DNA of 64,000 nucleotides from Oscillospiraceae bacterium (lineage in GTDB: Bacteria; Bacillota; Clostridia; Oscillospirales; Oscillospiraceae), in assembly GCA_021202845.1 (NCBI GenBank), contig JAJQCF010000022.1:1-64000 (forward strand), read 5' to 3'. The notes under the pieces were generated by a model. The model searched no databases and had not been told where the DNA came from. It saw only the letters and a list, made by a program, of their open reading frames with translations. Position numbers and translations under genes: made by a program. Shown here one piece after another: positions 15,928 through 24,138 of this stretch (the stretch's first letter is position 1; every line of letters starts with the position of its first letter).

Positions 15928-15966
15928 AGCAATGGAGCTCTGAATAGGGCTGCCATTGCTTTTTTT
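15928..15966 (+). promoter_or_regulatory. Promoter-proximal terminator/attenuator in the leader
   Basis: Hairpin AGCAATGG (15928-15935) with CCATTGCT (15953-15960) and a short inner AGC/GCT stem, followed by seven to eight T. It would stop transcripts about 50 bases after the start, 90 bases before the ABC gene. Its position says the operon is controlled by antitermination; the signal is unknown. Confidence 0.65.
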
Positions 15967-16055
15967 ATACAGGCTGGAGCCTCCGGGTGCATATGTGTCA
16001 AATGTGCGCGGAGCCTCTAAAACGCGGAAACCGCAGGGAAAATGAGGTGCCCCGT

Positions 16056-16781
16056 ATGATAAAAATGGTAAATGTAAACAAATCCTTCGGCGATTTGCAC
16101 GTACTGAAAAACGTGAACCTTCAGGTGGCTGAGGGCGAGAAGCTCGTCATAATCGGGCCGTCCGGCTCCGGCAAGTCCACAACCGTGCGCTGCATGAACT
16201 TCTTGGAGGAGCCGACAAGCGGCGAGGTCTATATCGACGGCAAACAGCTCACGCACAAGAACAAGATTAAGTTGGTGCGCGAGTCCATGAGCATGGTTTT
16301 CCAGTCCTTCAACCTCTACCCGCACATGACGGTTATGAAAAACCTCACGCTCGCCCCGATAAAGCTCCACGGCAAGAGCAAGGCGGAGGCGGAGGAGCTG
16401 GCCTACCACTACCTTGACGTCGTGGGACTGAGCGAAAAGGCCTTTGCCTACCCGACAACGCTCTCCGGCGGCCAGCAGCAGCGCATTGCCATAGCGCGCG
16501 CTCTCTGCTCGCAGACGAAGATAATTCTTTTCGACGAGCCCACCAGCGCCCTTGACCCCGAGACGATTCAGGAGGTTCTGGACGTTATGATAAAGCTGGC
16601 GTCCGAGGCCAACATAACAATGGTCGTCGTGACGCACGAAATGGGCTTTGCCCGTCAGGTGGCCGACCGCGTTGTGTTCATGGACGGCGGCCGCATTATA
16701 GAGGAGGGCACGCCGGAGCACTTCTTCACCAACCCCGAAAATGAGCGTGTCAAGCTCTTCCTGAGCAAAATCATACGCTAA
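16056..16781 (+). CDS. Polar amino-acid ABC transporter ATP-binding protein (GlnQ-like)
   Basis: 241 residues. Walker A Gly-Pro-Ser-Gly-Ser-Gly-Lys-Ser-Thr at about 34-42, signature Leu-Ser-Gly-Gly-Gln-Gln-Gln-Arg, Walker B Ile-Ile-Leu-Phe-Asp-Glu-Pro, switch His in Val-Val-Thr-His-Glu-Met. The sequence is typical of the PAAT (GlnQ/GltL) subgroup that powers uptake of glutamine, glutamate, aspartate or similar. The start at ATG 16056 is chosen for GAGGTG six bases upstream; the frame opens 23 codons earlier without family similarity. It is followed by its binding protein and two permeases. Confidence 0.92.
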   Translation: MIKMVNVNKSFGDLHVLKNVNLQVAEGEKLVIIGPSGSGKSTTVRCMNFLEEPTSGEVYIDGKQLTHKNKIKLVRESMSMVFQSFNLYPHMTVMKNLTLAPIKLHGKSKAEAEELAYHYLDVVGLSEKAFAYPTTLSGGQQQRIAIARALCSQTKIILFDEPTSALDPETIQEVLDVMIKLASEANITMVVVTHEMGFARQVADRVVFMDGGRIIEEGTPEHFFTNPENERVKLFLSKIIR

Positions 16782-16859
16782 CCTACGTTCACATTTTTTG
16801 TGTTTACATAGGCGGTCTGAGGGCAGACCGTAATACTTACGTTATGGAGGTAACAAACA

Positions 16860-17825
16860 ATGAAAAGCATGAAGAAAACAATAGCCCTGCTGCTCGCGCT
16901 CGTAATGGTGTTCGCGCTGGCGGGCTGCGGCTCCAGCAGCAGCACGACCACGACGGACAGCACCGCGTCCGCCGCTACCGAGGCTCCCGCTGCCGACGAC
17001 GCCGCGGCTGACGACACCGCCGCCGACACGTCCGCCGACGCTTCCGCGGAAGAGGGCTTTAACGCTGCCGACTGGGGCAGCGACGTTCAGGCCATTGTAG
17101 ATTCCGGCGTGCTCAAGGTTGGCTGCAAGTCCGATGTTATAGGCTTCGGCTACATGGACGTTCTGACTAACGAGTATGAGGGTCTGGAAATCGACATCGC
17201 CTACCTCATTGCCGACTACATGGGCATCGACGACGTGGAGTTCACCACCGTCACCGCCGCCACCCGCGGCGAGCTGCTGGATTCCGGCGCTCTGGACTGC
17301 GTTATCGCCACCTTCACCATCACCGACGAGCGCCGCGAGAGCTGGGACTTCACCACCGCTTACTACACCGACTACGTCAGCCTGCTTGTTGAAAACGAGA
17401 GCGGCATCACCACTCTGGCCGACCTCGTAGGCACCACCATCGGCGTCTCCTCCGGCTCCACCTCCGCGAAGAAGCTCGTTGAGGAAATGATTGACCAAGG
17501 CATCATCGACGGCAGCTCTTACGACAGCGACACGTTTGACCCCGCCACTTGGACCGAGGGCGTCTCCTTCCAGCAGTATGACGACTATCCCGCAATCTCC
17601 ACCGGCCTTGCCGCGGGCGAAGTCAGCGCGTTCTGCGTGGACCGCTCCATTCTGGCCGCTTACCTCACCAGCAGCCGTTCCTACATGGACGCTGAGTTCG
17701 CTCCGCAGGAGTACGGCATTGCGACGCGCCTTGACTCCGACTTCTCCGACCTCGTTGAGTACCTCATCACCACTTGGCTCGATGACGGCACCATCGACGG
17801 CCTGATTGACAAGTGGGGTCTGTAA
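16860..17825 (+). CDS. Amino-acid ABC transporter substrate-binding lipoprotein
   Basis: 321 residues. Lipoprotein signal peptide with lipobox Leu-Ala-Gly-Cys at about 21-24, then a low-complexity Ser/Thr/Ala/Asp linker to about residue 60 that tethers the binding domain to the membrane. The SBP family 3 domain follows, with Val-Gly-Cys-Lys-Ser-Asp, Glu-Gly-Leu-Glu-Ile-Asp, and Ala-Thr-Phe-Thr-Ile-Thr-Asp-Glu-Arg. Acidic or amide amino acids are the likely ligands; Arg in Asp-Glu-Arg-Arg is the usual carboxylate contact. RBS GGAGG lies before the ATG. Hairpins directly downstream probably raise its mRNA level relative to the permeases. Confidence 0.9.
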   Translation: MKSMKKTIALLLALVMVFALAGCGSSSSTTTTDSTASAATEAPAADDAAADDTAADTSADASAEEGFNAADWGSDVQAIVDSGVLKVGCKSDVIGFGYMDVLTNEYEGLEIDIAYLIADYMGIDDVEFTTVTAATRGELLDSGALDCVIATFTITDERRESWDFTTAYYTDYVSLLVENESGITTLADLVGTTIGVSSGSTSAKKLVEEMIDQGIIDGSSYDSDTFDPATWTEGVSFQQYDDYPAISTGLAAGEVSAFCVDRSILAAYLTSSRSYMDAEFAPQEYGIATRLDSDFSDLVEYLITTWLDDGTIDGLIDKWGL

Positions 17826-17846
17826 GCTAAAATTACAGCAAAATGA

Positions 17847-17879
17847 AGTCCATGTCCGCTTTTGCGGCGGGCATGGACT
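17847..17879 (+). other. Intercistronic hairpin after the binding-protein gene
   Basis: 13-bp stem with one G-U pair (17847-17859 with 17867-17879), 7-base loop, no T run. A second smaller hairpin ending in CTGCTTTTT lies near 18000-18025. Together they likely protect the 3-prime end of the binding-protein mRNA and reduce read-through into the permeases. Confidence 0.6.
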
Positions 17880-18052
17880 CCCTGCCTGAGCGCGGAGGGG
17901 CGACGCCTCCGCTTTGAGGCAGAGAGATTGCGTTTGCCGCACCACACACAAAAGGCCGTTTGACGGCCGCAACCAACAAAAGCAATCGGGCGGGGCAAAA
18001 ACAGCGCAGCGCTGCTTTTTCCGCTCCTTGCGCGTGAAAGGGGAAATGACAA

Positions 18053-18760
18053 ATGGGAGGACTGTTTTCGGCCAAGGCTTGGGCTACGGTCTGGGCTTAC
18101 AAGGGGACATTTCTCTTGGGCCTCTACAACTCCGCCAGATGCGCGGTGTTCGGCCTGCTGCTGGCGCTGTGCCTCGGCATACTGTTCGGCCTGCTGGCAA
18201 CAAGTGGCAAAACTCCGCTGCGCGCCATTGCGCGGGTCTATGTTGAGGTAATACAAAACACCCCGCTGCTGGTGCAGATATGTCTGCTGTACTACGCGCT
18301 GGCTTTCTCCGGCCACGGTATCGGCATTATCCCGACCGGCATAGTCTCGCTGGGCGTTTACCACGGAGCCTACGTCTCCGAGGTCGTGCGCGCGGGCATT
18401 GAGTCCATACCGAAGGGACAGTTCGAGGCCGCGCAGTCGCAGGGCTTCGGCTATATCGGCAAGATGTACTACATAATCCTGCCGCAGTCCATAAAAATAA
18501 TCCTGCCCCCGCTGGTCAATCAGGTTGTGAACCTCATCAAGAACACCTCCTGCCTGTACATAATCGGCGGCGCGGACCTGATAAGCCTGACTTACAGCTT
18601 TGTCACCGGCGCGAACACCGGCGGAGCTTACGGACCTGCGTACCTTGTCAGCGGACTGATATTCTTCATTATCTGCTTCCCGCTCTCCACCTTGGCCAGC
18701 GCTTGGGAAATCTCCCTCAAGCAGCGCGACGCCCGCACAGTTGACGGAAAGGCGGTGTAA
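18053..18760 (+). CDS. Amino-acid ABC transporter permease 1
   Basis: 235 residues with about five transmembrane helices and the HisMQ-type inner-membrane permease motif (Glu-Val-Ile-Gln-Asn-Thr-Pro-Leu-Leu near the first helices, then the cytoplasmic loop Phe-Glu-Ala-Ala-Gln-Ser-Gln-Gly that docks on the ATPase). It forms the channel with the next permease. It follows a 227-base gap with hairpins after the binding-protein gene and is spaced three bases from the next gene. Confidence 0.9.
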   Translation: MGGLFSAKAWATVWAYKGTFLLGLYNSARCAVFGLLLALCLGILFGLLATSGKTPLRAIARVYVEVIQNTPLLVQICLLYYALAFSGHGIGIIPTGIVSLGVYHGAYVSEVVRAGIESIPKGQFEAAQSQGFGYIGKMYYIILPQSIKIILPPLVNQVVNLIKNTSCLYIIGGADLISLTYSFVTGANTGGAYGPAYLVSGLIFFIICFPLSTLASAWEISLKQRDARTVDGKAV

Positions 18761-18763
18761 CCC

Positions 18764-19558
18764 ATGACAGATTTACAAGGCAGTCTGCAAATAATAACTA
18801 CACCCTCGGTGCTTATTTACATCTTCAAGGGCGTGGCCTTTACGCTGGTTATTTCCGTGCTGGCCGTTGTAATCGGCCTCGTTTTCGGCTCGCTGCTGGC
18901 AATGCTCCGCAACTACTGCACAAGCCCCAAAACGCGCATATTCAAGTGGCTCTCCACCGCGTATATAGAAATTTTCCGCAACACGCCGCTGCTGCTGTGG
19001 ATATTCATCGGCGTTGTGTTCATACCGACCCCCGGCATATTCAACTCCAAGATGTTCGGCCTGTCCTCCGTTGAAGTGGGGCTGATGTTCAAGGCCTGCG
19101 TTGCGCTGGTGCTGTTCACGTCCTCCGTTGTGGCGGAGATAGTGCGCGGCGGTCTGAACTCCGTGGCGCAGGGTCAGTTCGAGGCCGGTCACAGCCAAGG
19201 CTTCAGCATTGTGCAGGTGATGATTTACATCGTCCTGCCGCAGGCTTACCGCGCCATTATCCCCACGCTGCTCAGTCAGGTTATCACCACAATAAAGGAC
19301 TCGTCGTACCTTGCAAACGTGGCAGTTATCGAGCTTATGAGCCGCGTCCGCCGCATAATGAACGCCGCGGGCAACTATAACGGCCTCGGTACCGTGAACG
19401 TGAGCGACGTTTTCATACTGTTCGGCCTTGCTGCGCTGATATACTTTATAATTAACTTTGCCCTGAGCTGCGTTGTCCGCTATATGCAAAAGCGCACGCG
19501 CCAGTCCAACAGACCCGTTGTGCAGACGGAAATGACGGAAGCGGTCGAGTCCGCCTGA
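18764..19558 (+). CDS. Amino-acid ABC transporter permease 2
   Basis: 264 residues, five to six transmembrane helices, with the same HisMQ signature (Glu-Ile-Phe-Arg-Asn-Thr-Pro-Leu-Leu) and docking loop Phe-Glu-Ala-Gly-His-Ser-Gln-Gly. It is the partner of the preceding permease. The C-terminal tail is charged and cytosolic. Overlap and spacing (three bases) show tight operon structure. Confidence 0.9.
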   Translation: MTDLQGSLQIITTPSVLIYIFKGVAFTLVISVLAVVIGLVFGSLLAMLRNYCTSPKTRIFKWLSTAYIEIFRNTPLLLWIFIGVVFIPTPGIFNSKMFGLSSVEVGLMFKACVALVLFTSSVVAEIVRGGLNSVAQGQFEAGHSQGFSIVQVMIYIVLPQAYRAIIPTLLSQVITTIKDSSYLANVAVIELMSRVRRIMNAAGNYNGLGTVNVSDVFILFGLAALIYFIINFALSCVVRYMQKRTRQSNRPVVQTEMTEAVESA

Positions 19559-19603
19559 AATACGCTCAGCCGAGAGCGACCTATCTTGAGGAAGGAGTTC
19601 CCA

Positions 19604-20209
19604 ATGAAGCAGTTTGTTATCACAATAAACCGCCAGTTCGCCTCGCTTGGCCGCACCATTGCCGTCGGCCTTGCGGAAAAGCTCGGCGTACCGTTCTACG
19701 ACCGCGATGTTGTAGAGCAGACGGCCAAGAGCATGGGTCTGCCCATTTCGTACATCAGCGAAAAGGAGGAGGCCTCCGGCTCAGTCTACTTCCGCCGCCA
19801 GTACCCTCTGGGCATGGGCGTGCCCAGTCTGCTGGACGAAATTTACGCTGTGCAGCAGAACATTATACTTGACTTTGCGAAAAAAGGCTCGTGCATCATA
19901 GTCGGCCGCAACGCCGAGCATATACTGCGCGACGCGCCCAACCACATGAGCGTGTTTGTCTACGCGCCCTACGCCGCCCGCCTTGCCAACTGCACGGAGG
20001 AGCTGGGGCTGGACGAGGAGGAGGCCAAGCACCTAATCCACACCGTTGACCGCGCCCGCGAGCTCTACCGCCGCCGCTACGCGCCAGAGGAAAAGAGCGA
20101 CTTCGACGGCCGCGACATAATGCTGGACTCCAGCCGCGTGGGCGTGGACGGCGCGATAACCATTCTCGAAGCCGCCACGCGCCATATGTTCGCCGACGAG
20201 AACGAATAA
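19604..20209 (+). CDS. Cytidylate-kinase-like family protein
   Basis: 201 residues. The N terminus (Ile-Thr-Ile-Asn-Arg-Gln-Phe-Ala-Ser-Leu-Gly-Arg-Thr-Ile-Ala) is the P-loop-like start of the cytidylate kinase-like family, in which the usual Gly-Ser-Gly-Gly is altered; Phe-Tyr-Asp-Arg-Asp and Gly-Arg-Asn-Ala-Glu follow as expected. The true nucleotide substrate is unknown for this family, and many members are not CMP kinases. It is the last gene of the amino-acid ABC operon, 45 bases after the permease. The start at ATG 19604 follows GAAGGAG. A terminator lies 20 bases downstream. Confidence 0.75.
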   Translation: MKQFVITINRQFASLGRTIAVGLAEKLGVPFYDRDVVEQTAKSMGLPISYISEKEEASGSVYFRRQYPLGMGVPSLLDEIYAVQQNIILDFAKKGSCIIVGRNAEHILRDAPNHMSVFVYAPYAARLANCTEELGLDEEEAKHLIHTVDRARELYRRRYAPEEKSDFDGRDIMLDSSRVGVDGAITILEAATRHMFADENE

Positions 20210-20228
20210 TAATTGCATAATTCAATGC

Positions 20229-20285
20229 AAAGCGCAGAGCGCAGCCGCGGCGAAAGCCCATAAGCTGCGCTTTGCGCTTTTCCGT
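20229..20285 (+). terminator. Terminator of the amino-acid ABC operon
   Basis: 17-bp stem with one G-U pair (20229-20245 with 20264-20280), 18-base loop, ending in CTTTTTCC. Confidence 0.7.
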
Positions 20286-20287
20286 GC

Positions 20288-20316
20288 TTGCAATATGGCC
20301 GCAAATGCTGTATGCT
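20288..20316 (+). promoter_or_regulatory. Promoter for the cobalamin operon
   Basis: TTGCAA at 20288-20293 and TATGCT at 20311-20316, spacer 17, about 45 bases before the riboswitch. The -10 is weak. Confidence 0.45.
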
Positions 20317-20360
20317 ATTATGGAAGTTAAAACGGAAAAGAGAATATCGAGCTTTGCAGC

Positions 20361-20535
20361 TTTGCGGTGTCGCCTGTGCGCGCAGGAAATGTGCGGGCAG
20401 GCGGTGAAAAGGGAATTTGGTGAGAATCCGAAACGCTGGCGGCACTGTGTACCCGAGCTCGGCGCATAAATCACTGACCTCACAGGTTGGGAAGAGCGCA
20501 GGAGCGATGAAGGAAGTCAGGAGACCTGCCGCAAA
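20361..20535 (+). promoter_or_regulatory. Cobalamin (B12) riboswitch
   Basis: The closing stem P1 pairs TTTGCGG (20361-20367) with CCGCAAA (20529-20535). Between them are the conserved core elements of the cobalamin aptamer: GGTGAAAAGGGAA followed by TTGGTGAGAATCC (20403-20429), GGCACTGT, TCACTG, TTGGGAAG, and the B12 box AAGTCAGGAGACCTGCC at 20514-20530. A terminator hairpin follows at 20580. The downstream genes are therefore expected to be off when adenosylcobalamin or a related corrinoid is plentiful. Confidence 0.95.
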
Positions 20536-20579
20536 GTATGCCGTTATAGATTTGCGAACCACGAATCTGTGCTATGCAT

Positions 20580-20613
20580 GGCGATTTTCCGCGAGGGAAA
20601 AACAGCCTTTTTT
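20580..20613 (+). terminator. Riboswitch expression-platform terminator
   Basis: Hairpin GGCGATTTTCC (20580-20590) with GGAAAAACAGCC (20596-20607), imperfect, followed by six T (20608-20613). It lies 45 bases after the B12 box. A second 165-base leader follows to the first gene without other recognised elements. Confidence 0.7.
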
Positions 20614-20777
20614 CATTGCGGGACACTTATCGCGCACTTTGCAGGTACCTTGTTGACCGGTTTGCCGAGCGCGTATTCCGTGTTCCGAAAACGAAAAGAG
20701 GTTTTGCTTTATGAAAATTTAGCCGCAGCAAATAAATATTTTTCAAGAAATTAAACGGAAAAGGAGATTGCAAACGA

Positions 20778-23700
20778 ATGAAAAAAAGAATTTGCTGCCT
20801 GCTGATGGCATTCGCTCTCACGCTCGGCCTGCTGCCCGCGGCGCTGGCGGAGGAGAGCGGGGACGACGCGATAACCGTGTACGTGACAATAAGTCAGTAC
20901 GGCGAAATAGTGAACGACAAAAACGGCGACCCCGTGGCGCTGGCTCCCGTGGAACTCAGCGGCGCGGACGCATATACCATAGACGACGCCCTCAGCGCGG
21001 CGCACGAGCTTTATTATGACGGCGATGACGGCTACGCTTCAAGCGAGGGCTACTATGGTCTCAGCCTAGACAAGCTCTGGGGCGACACCAGCGGGCTATT
21101 TGGCTATCAGGTCAACCACGGAACGGTCAGCATTTGGGATTTGAGCACAGCCGTTTCCGACGGCGACTGCCTTGACGCCTACATAAATAAAAACGTATAC
21201 CCGGACAACGAAGCCTACAGCACCTTTGACAAGTACACCGCCGATGTCAAAGCGGGGGAGAGCGTCACCCTCACACTGACCGAGGCCGGTTATGACGAAA
21301 ACTGGAGCACGGTTTTCTCAGCGTGCGAGGGCGCTGCCGTTACCATAGACGGCGAGACGGCGGGCTATACCACCGACGAAAACGGCGGGGTGACAATAAC
21401 CTTTGACGCCGCGGGAACATATGTAGTTTCGGCGCAGAAGTCAAAGACTGTGGACAGCGAGACAGTCACCGCCATAACCGCGCCCGTGTGCGTGGTGACG
21501 GTCAACCCTTGGGAGGGCTCCGGCACGGAGAGTGACCCCTATCAGCTGGCGACGGCTGCGGACTTTGACACGCTGGACGAGCTTGTAACTGCGGGAAATG
21601 CCTTTGCGGGAACATATTTTCTGGTCACTGATGATGTTACCCTGAATGATGGCTGGGACGGAATAGGCCGCGGCGAAGTCGGCACAACCGAATCTTGGGG
21701 CTACACCGTGCCGTACACCGCGGAGTTTATCCCCTTTTCCGGCATATTCGACGGCGGCGGCCACACTCTGACCTTCCCCGAGGGCAGCCAGCCGCTCTTT
21801 GACTGCGTGAGCGGCGCCGAAATCCGCAATTTCAGCATTTACGGCGAATACATCGCCGACGACGGCCTGATTGCCAATTATACCATTGACAGCAGCTATT
21901 CCGCCACTGCTGACATTGAGAACGTCACAATCAAGTCCGGCACAAAAATTGCCGGAAGCGGCTTCTTGGGCGGCTACGCCAGCGGGAGCAACACCGTGAG
22001 CATAGACAGCTGCACCGTAGAGGACGGCGTTATCATAGGCTGCGACGAGAACGGAGAACCGCTCGGCGCTTCCAACATCGGCGGCTTTGCCGGCGACTTC
22101 AACGGCACCATATCCAACAGCACATGCGCGGCCACCGTTTACGGCGACAGCTTCGTCGGCGGCATAGTGGGCGGCCAAGGGCAGTCCATGTCGGAAACCT
22201 CTGTCAATGACTGCACCTTTACAGGCTCGGTGATTGCCACAGGCAGCTATGTCGGCGGCATCTCCGGCTGCGGATATACGGGCACGGGCTGGGGATTTTC
22301 CTCCAACGCGGCCTGCATTTCCATTCAAAACTGCTGCGTAACCGGCTCCGTCAGCGGCGGGAACTATGTCGGCGGCATTTTGGGCGCGGAGCCTGCCGTT
22401 ACCCAGTGCTGGGCAAACGGCATAGGCACTGTGTCCGACAACGTGTTCTACGGTACGCTCTCCGCCGCGGAGACAGACGCATACATCGGCGGCATAATCG
22501 GCTACATGAAGTCGCTCGACCGCTACAACATAATCTACAACAACTACTATCTGGACACCTCCGCGTCGGCAGGCATAGGCTGCGTGGAGAGCGTGGATAC
22601 GAGCGACAATTACGGGCGCGACGACGAGCCGACGGGCGCTGACGCGGATGCGCTCACCTGCGCCAAGAGCGCGGAGGAGATGACGGATGTCAGCGTAGTG
22701 AAACTGCTCAACGCCTCCGAAACCGGCAGCGGGCACTGGGTGCAGGGCGCAAGCGGCCCCGAGCTGGGCGGAGAGGCGACACTCTACGCGCTGGAGGTCG
22801 CAGGAGAATACAATACGCAGTACTATATCGGCGATGAACTCAACCTTGACGGCATTGCCTTGACCGCCGTTTGGAGCGACGGCACAGAGGACGTGCTCTC
22901 GCTGTCCGACGTTACCGTAACGGGATTCGACAGCAGCGCCAGAGCTGTGCTGACGCTGACGATTACATATCAGTCCGTCAGCACGGAGATAACGGTCGCC
23001 GTTTTGCAGTCCTCGTCCTCCGACAGCGGCGACGACGACACGATAACCGTCTCCTTCACGCTCTTGGGCGACGACAAGCACGGCGAACCGACAACGGAAA
23101 GCGGCACGCACACCTTAGCGGGCGGCGGGCTGACGACGTGGATAGCCAAGACCCGCTACACCGTGGACGTGAACGCCACCGTGGCCGACGTGCTGTTCAA
23201 GGCGCTGGACGGCGCGGGGCTCGGCTGGCAGGGCAGCGAGTATGTGCAGTACGATTCCGTCTACATTTCCGGCATACAGATTCCCGAAACTGACGACTAC
23301 CTCTGCGAGATGGACAACGGCTCGCTGTCGGGCTGGATGGCGACTGTAAACGGCGAGTATCTCGACACGGGCATCAGCCGCCAGTTCCTGAATGACGGCG
23401 ACGTCATAGTGTTCCACTACACCGACGACTACAACGCCGAATTTGCCGCTGACGATGACGATAACACCGGCAGCAGCGGCTCTTCCGGCAGCGGCAGCAG
23501 CGGCAGCTCGTCCGCCAATACAACCACAACAACCACGACGACCACCGACAGCGCCGCCGAGCTGCCCTTTGCCGACGTGGAGGACCACTGGGCTTTGGAG
23601 GCGATTGAATACGTCTACGCCAACGGACTTTTCAACGGCACAAGTGAGGACGAGTTTTCGCCGGAGCTGGCCACGACCCGAGGTATGGTTATAACCGTTC

Positions 23701-24110
23701 TCTACCGCTTGGCGAGCGCGCCGGAGACGGCGGCGGAAAACGCCTTTGCCGACATCGCCGAGGGCGCATGGTACTATGACGCGGTGCTCTGGGGCACGGA
23801 GAACGGCATTATACAGGGCTACGGCGACGGACTGTTCGGTCCTGACGACACCGTGAGCCGCGAACAGCTGGTGACGCTGCTCTACCGCTACGCGCAGAGC
23901 GTCGGTCTGGCTGCCTCTGTCAGCGGCAGCCTTGACGGCTACACGGACAGCAGCGAGGTCTCCGACTGGGCGGAGGAGGCCATGCTCTGGGCGGTGAGCG
24001 TCGGCGTTATAAACGGCCGCGAGGACGGCACGCTTGCTCCGGCGGACACCGCCACCAGAGCCGAGGTCGCCGCGGTTATCATGCGCCTTGCCGCGCTGAA
24101 CGAGGCGTAA
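20778..24110 (+). CDS. SLH-anchored surface protein with DUF4430 (transcobalamin-like) domains
   Basis: 1110 residues, secreted. Signal peptide 1-25. A first DUF4430-like module (about 30-150) has Ile-Thr-Val-Tyr-Val-Thr-Ile-Ser, Thr-Ile-Asp-Asp-Ala-Leu and Lys-Leu-Trp-Gly. A beta-helix of GLUG-like repeats follows (about 255-640, with repeated Val-Gly-Gly-Ile and Ile-Gly-Gly), then an Ig-like region (about 670-740). A second DUF4430 domain (about 755-890) has Ser-Gly-Trp-Met and Asp-Gly-Asp-Val-Ile. A Ser/Gly/Thr linker leads to three SLH repeats (about 930-1105) that bind the cell wall. Because it sits under a cobalamin riboswitch ahead of an ECF transporter, a role in capturing corrinoids outside the cell is inferred; binding itself is not shown. 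RBS AAGGAG. Confidence 0.8.
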   Translation: MKKRICCLLMAFALTLGLLPAALAEESGDDAITVYVTISQYGEIVNDKNGDPVALAPVELSGADAYTIDDALSAAHELYYDGDDGYASSEGYYGLSLDKLWGDTSGLFGYQVNHGTVSIWDLSTAVSDGDCLDAYINKNVYPDNEAYSTFDKYTADVKAGESVTLTLTEAGYDENWSTVFSACEGAAVTIDGETAGYTTDENGGVTITFDAAGTYVVSAQKSKTVDSETVTAITAPVCVVTVNPWEGSGTESDPYQLATAADFDTLDELVTAGNAFAGTYFLVTDDVTLNDGWDGIGRGEVGTTESWGYTVPYTAEFIPFSGIFDGGGHTLTFPEGSQPLFDCVSGAEIRNFSIYGEYIADDGLIANYTIDSSYSATADIENVTIKSGTKIAGSGFLGGYASGSNTVSIDSCTVEDGVIIGCDENGEPLGASNIGGFAGDFNGTISNSTCAATVYGDSFVGGIVGGQGQSMSETSVNDCTFTGSVIATGSYVGGISGCGYTGTGWGFSSNAACISIQNCCVTGSVSGGNYVGGILGAEPAVTQCWANGIGTVSDNVFYGTLSAAETDAYIGGIIGYMKSLDRYNIIYNNYYLDTSASAGIGCVESVDTSDNYGRDDEPTGADADALTCAKSAEEMTDVSVVKLLNASETGSGHWVQGASGPELGGEATLYALEVAGEYNTQYYIGDELNLDGIALTAVWSDGTEDVLSLSDVTVTGFDSSARAVLTLTITYQSVSTEITVAVLQSSSSDSGDDDTITVSFTLLGDDKHGEPTTESGTHTLAGGGLTTWIAKTRYTVDVNATVADVLFKALDGAGLGWQGSEYVQYDSVYISGIQIPETDDYLCEMDNGSLSGWMATVNGEYLDTGISRQFLNDGDVIVFHYTDDYNAEFAADDDDNTGSSGSSGSGSSGSSSANTTTTTTTTTDSAAELPFADVEDHWALEAIEYVYANGLFNGTSEDEFSPELATTRGMVITVLYRLASAPETAAENAFADIAEGAWYYDAVLWGTENGIIQGYGDGLFGPDDTVSREQLVTLLYRYAQSVGLAASVSGSLDGYTDSSEVSDWAEEAMLWAVSVGVINGREDGTLAPADTATRAEVAAVIMRLAALNEA

Positions 24111-24138
24111 CGAAAAAACTTAGCATAGGAGGCGGAAC

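Noticed and set aside
15761-16055. T-box, lysine or glutamine riboswitch before the amino-acid transporter
   Set aside because: No T-box sequence or known aptamer core was found; only the promoter and one short terminator hairpin are present.
20417-20754. Short open frames across the cobalamin riboswitch and its platform
   Set aside because: They lie on conserved RNA structure and the terminator and have no ribosome-binding sites.
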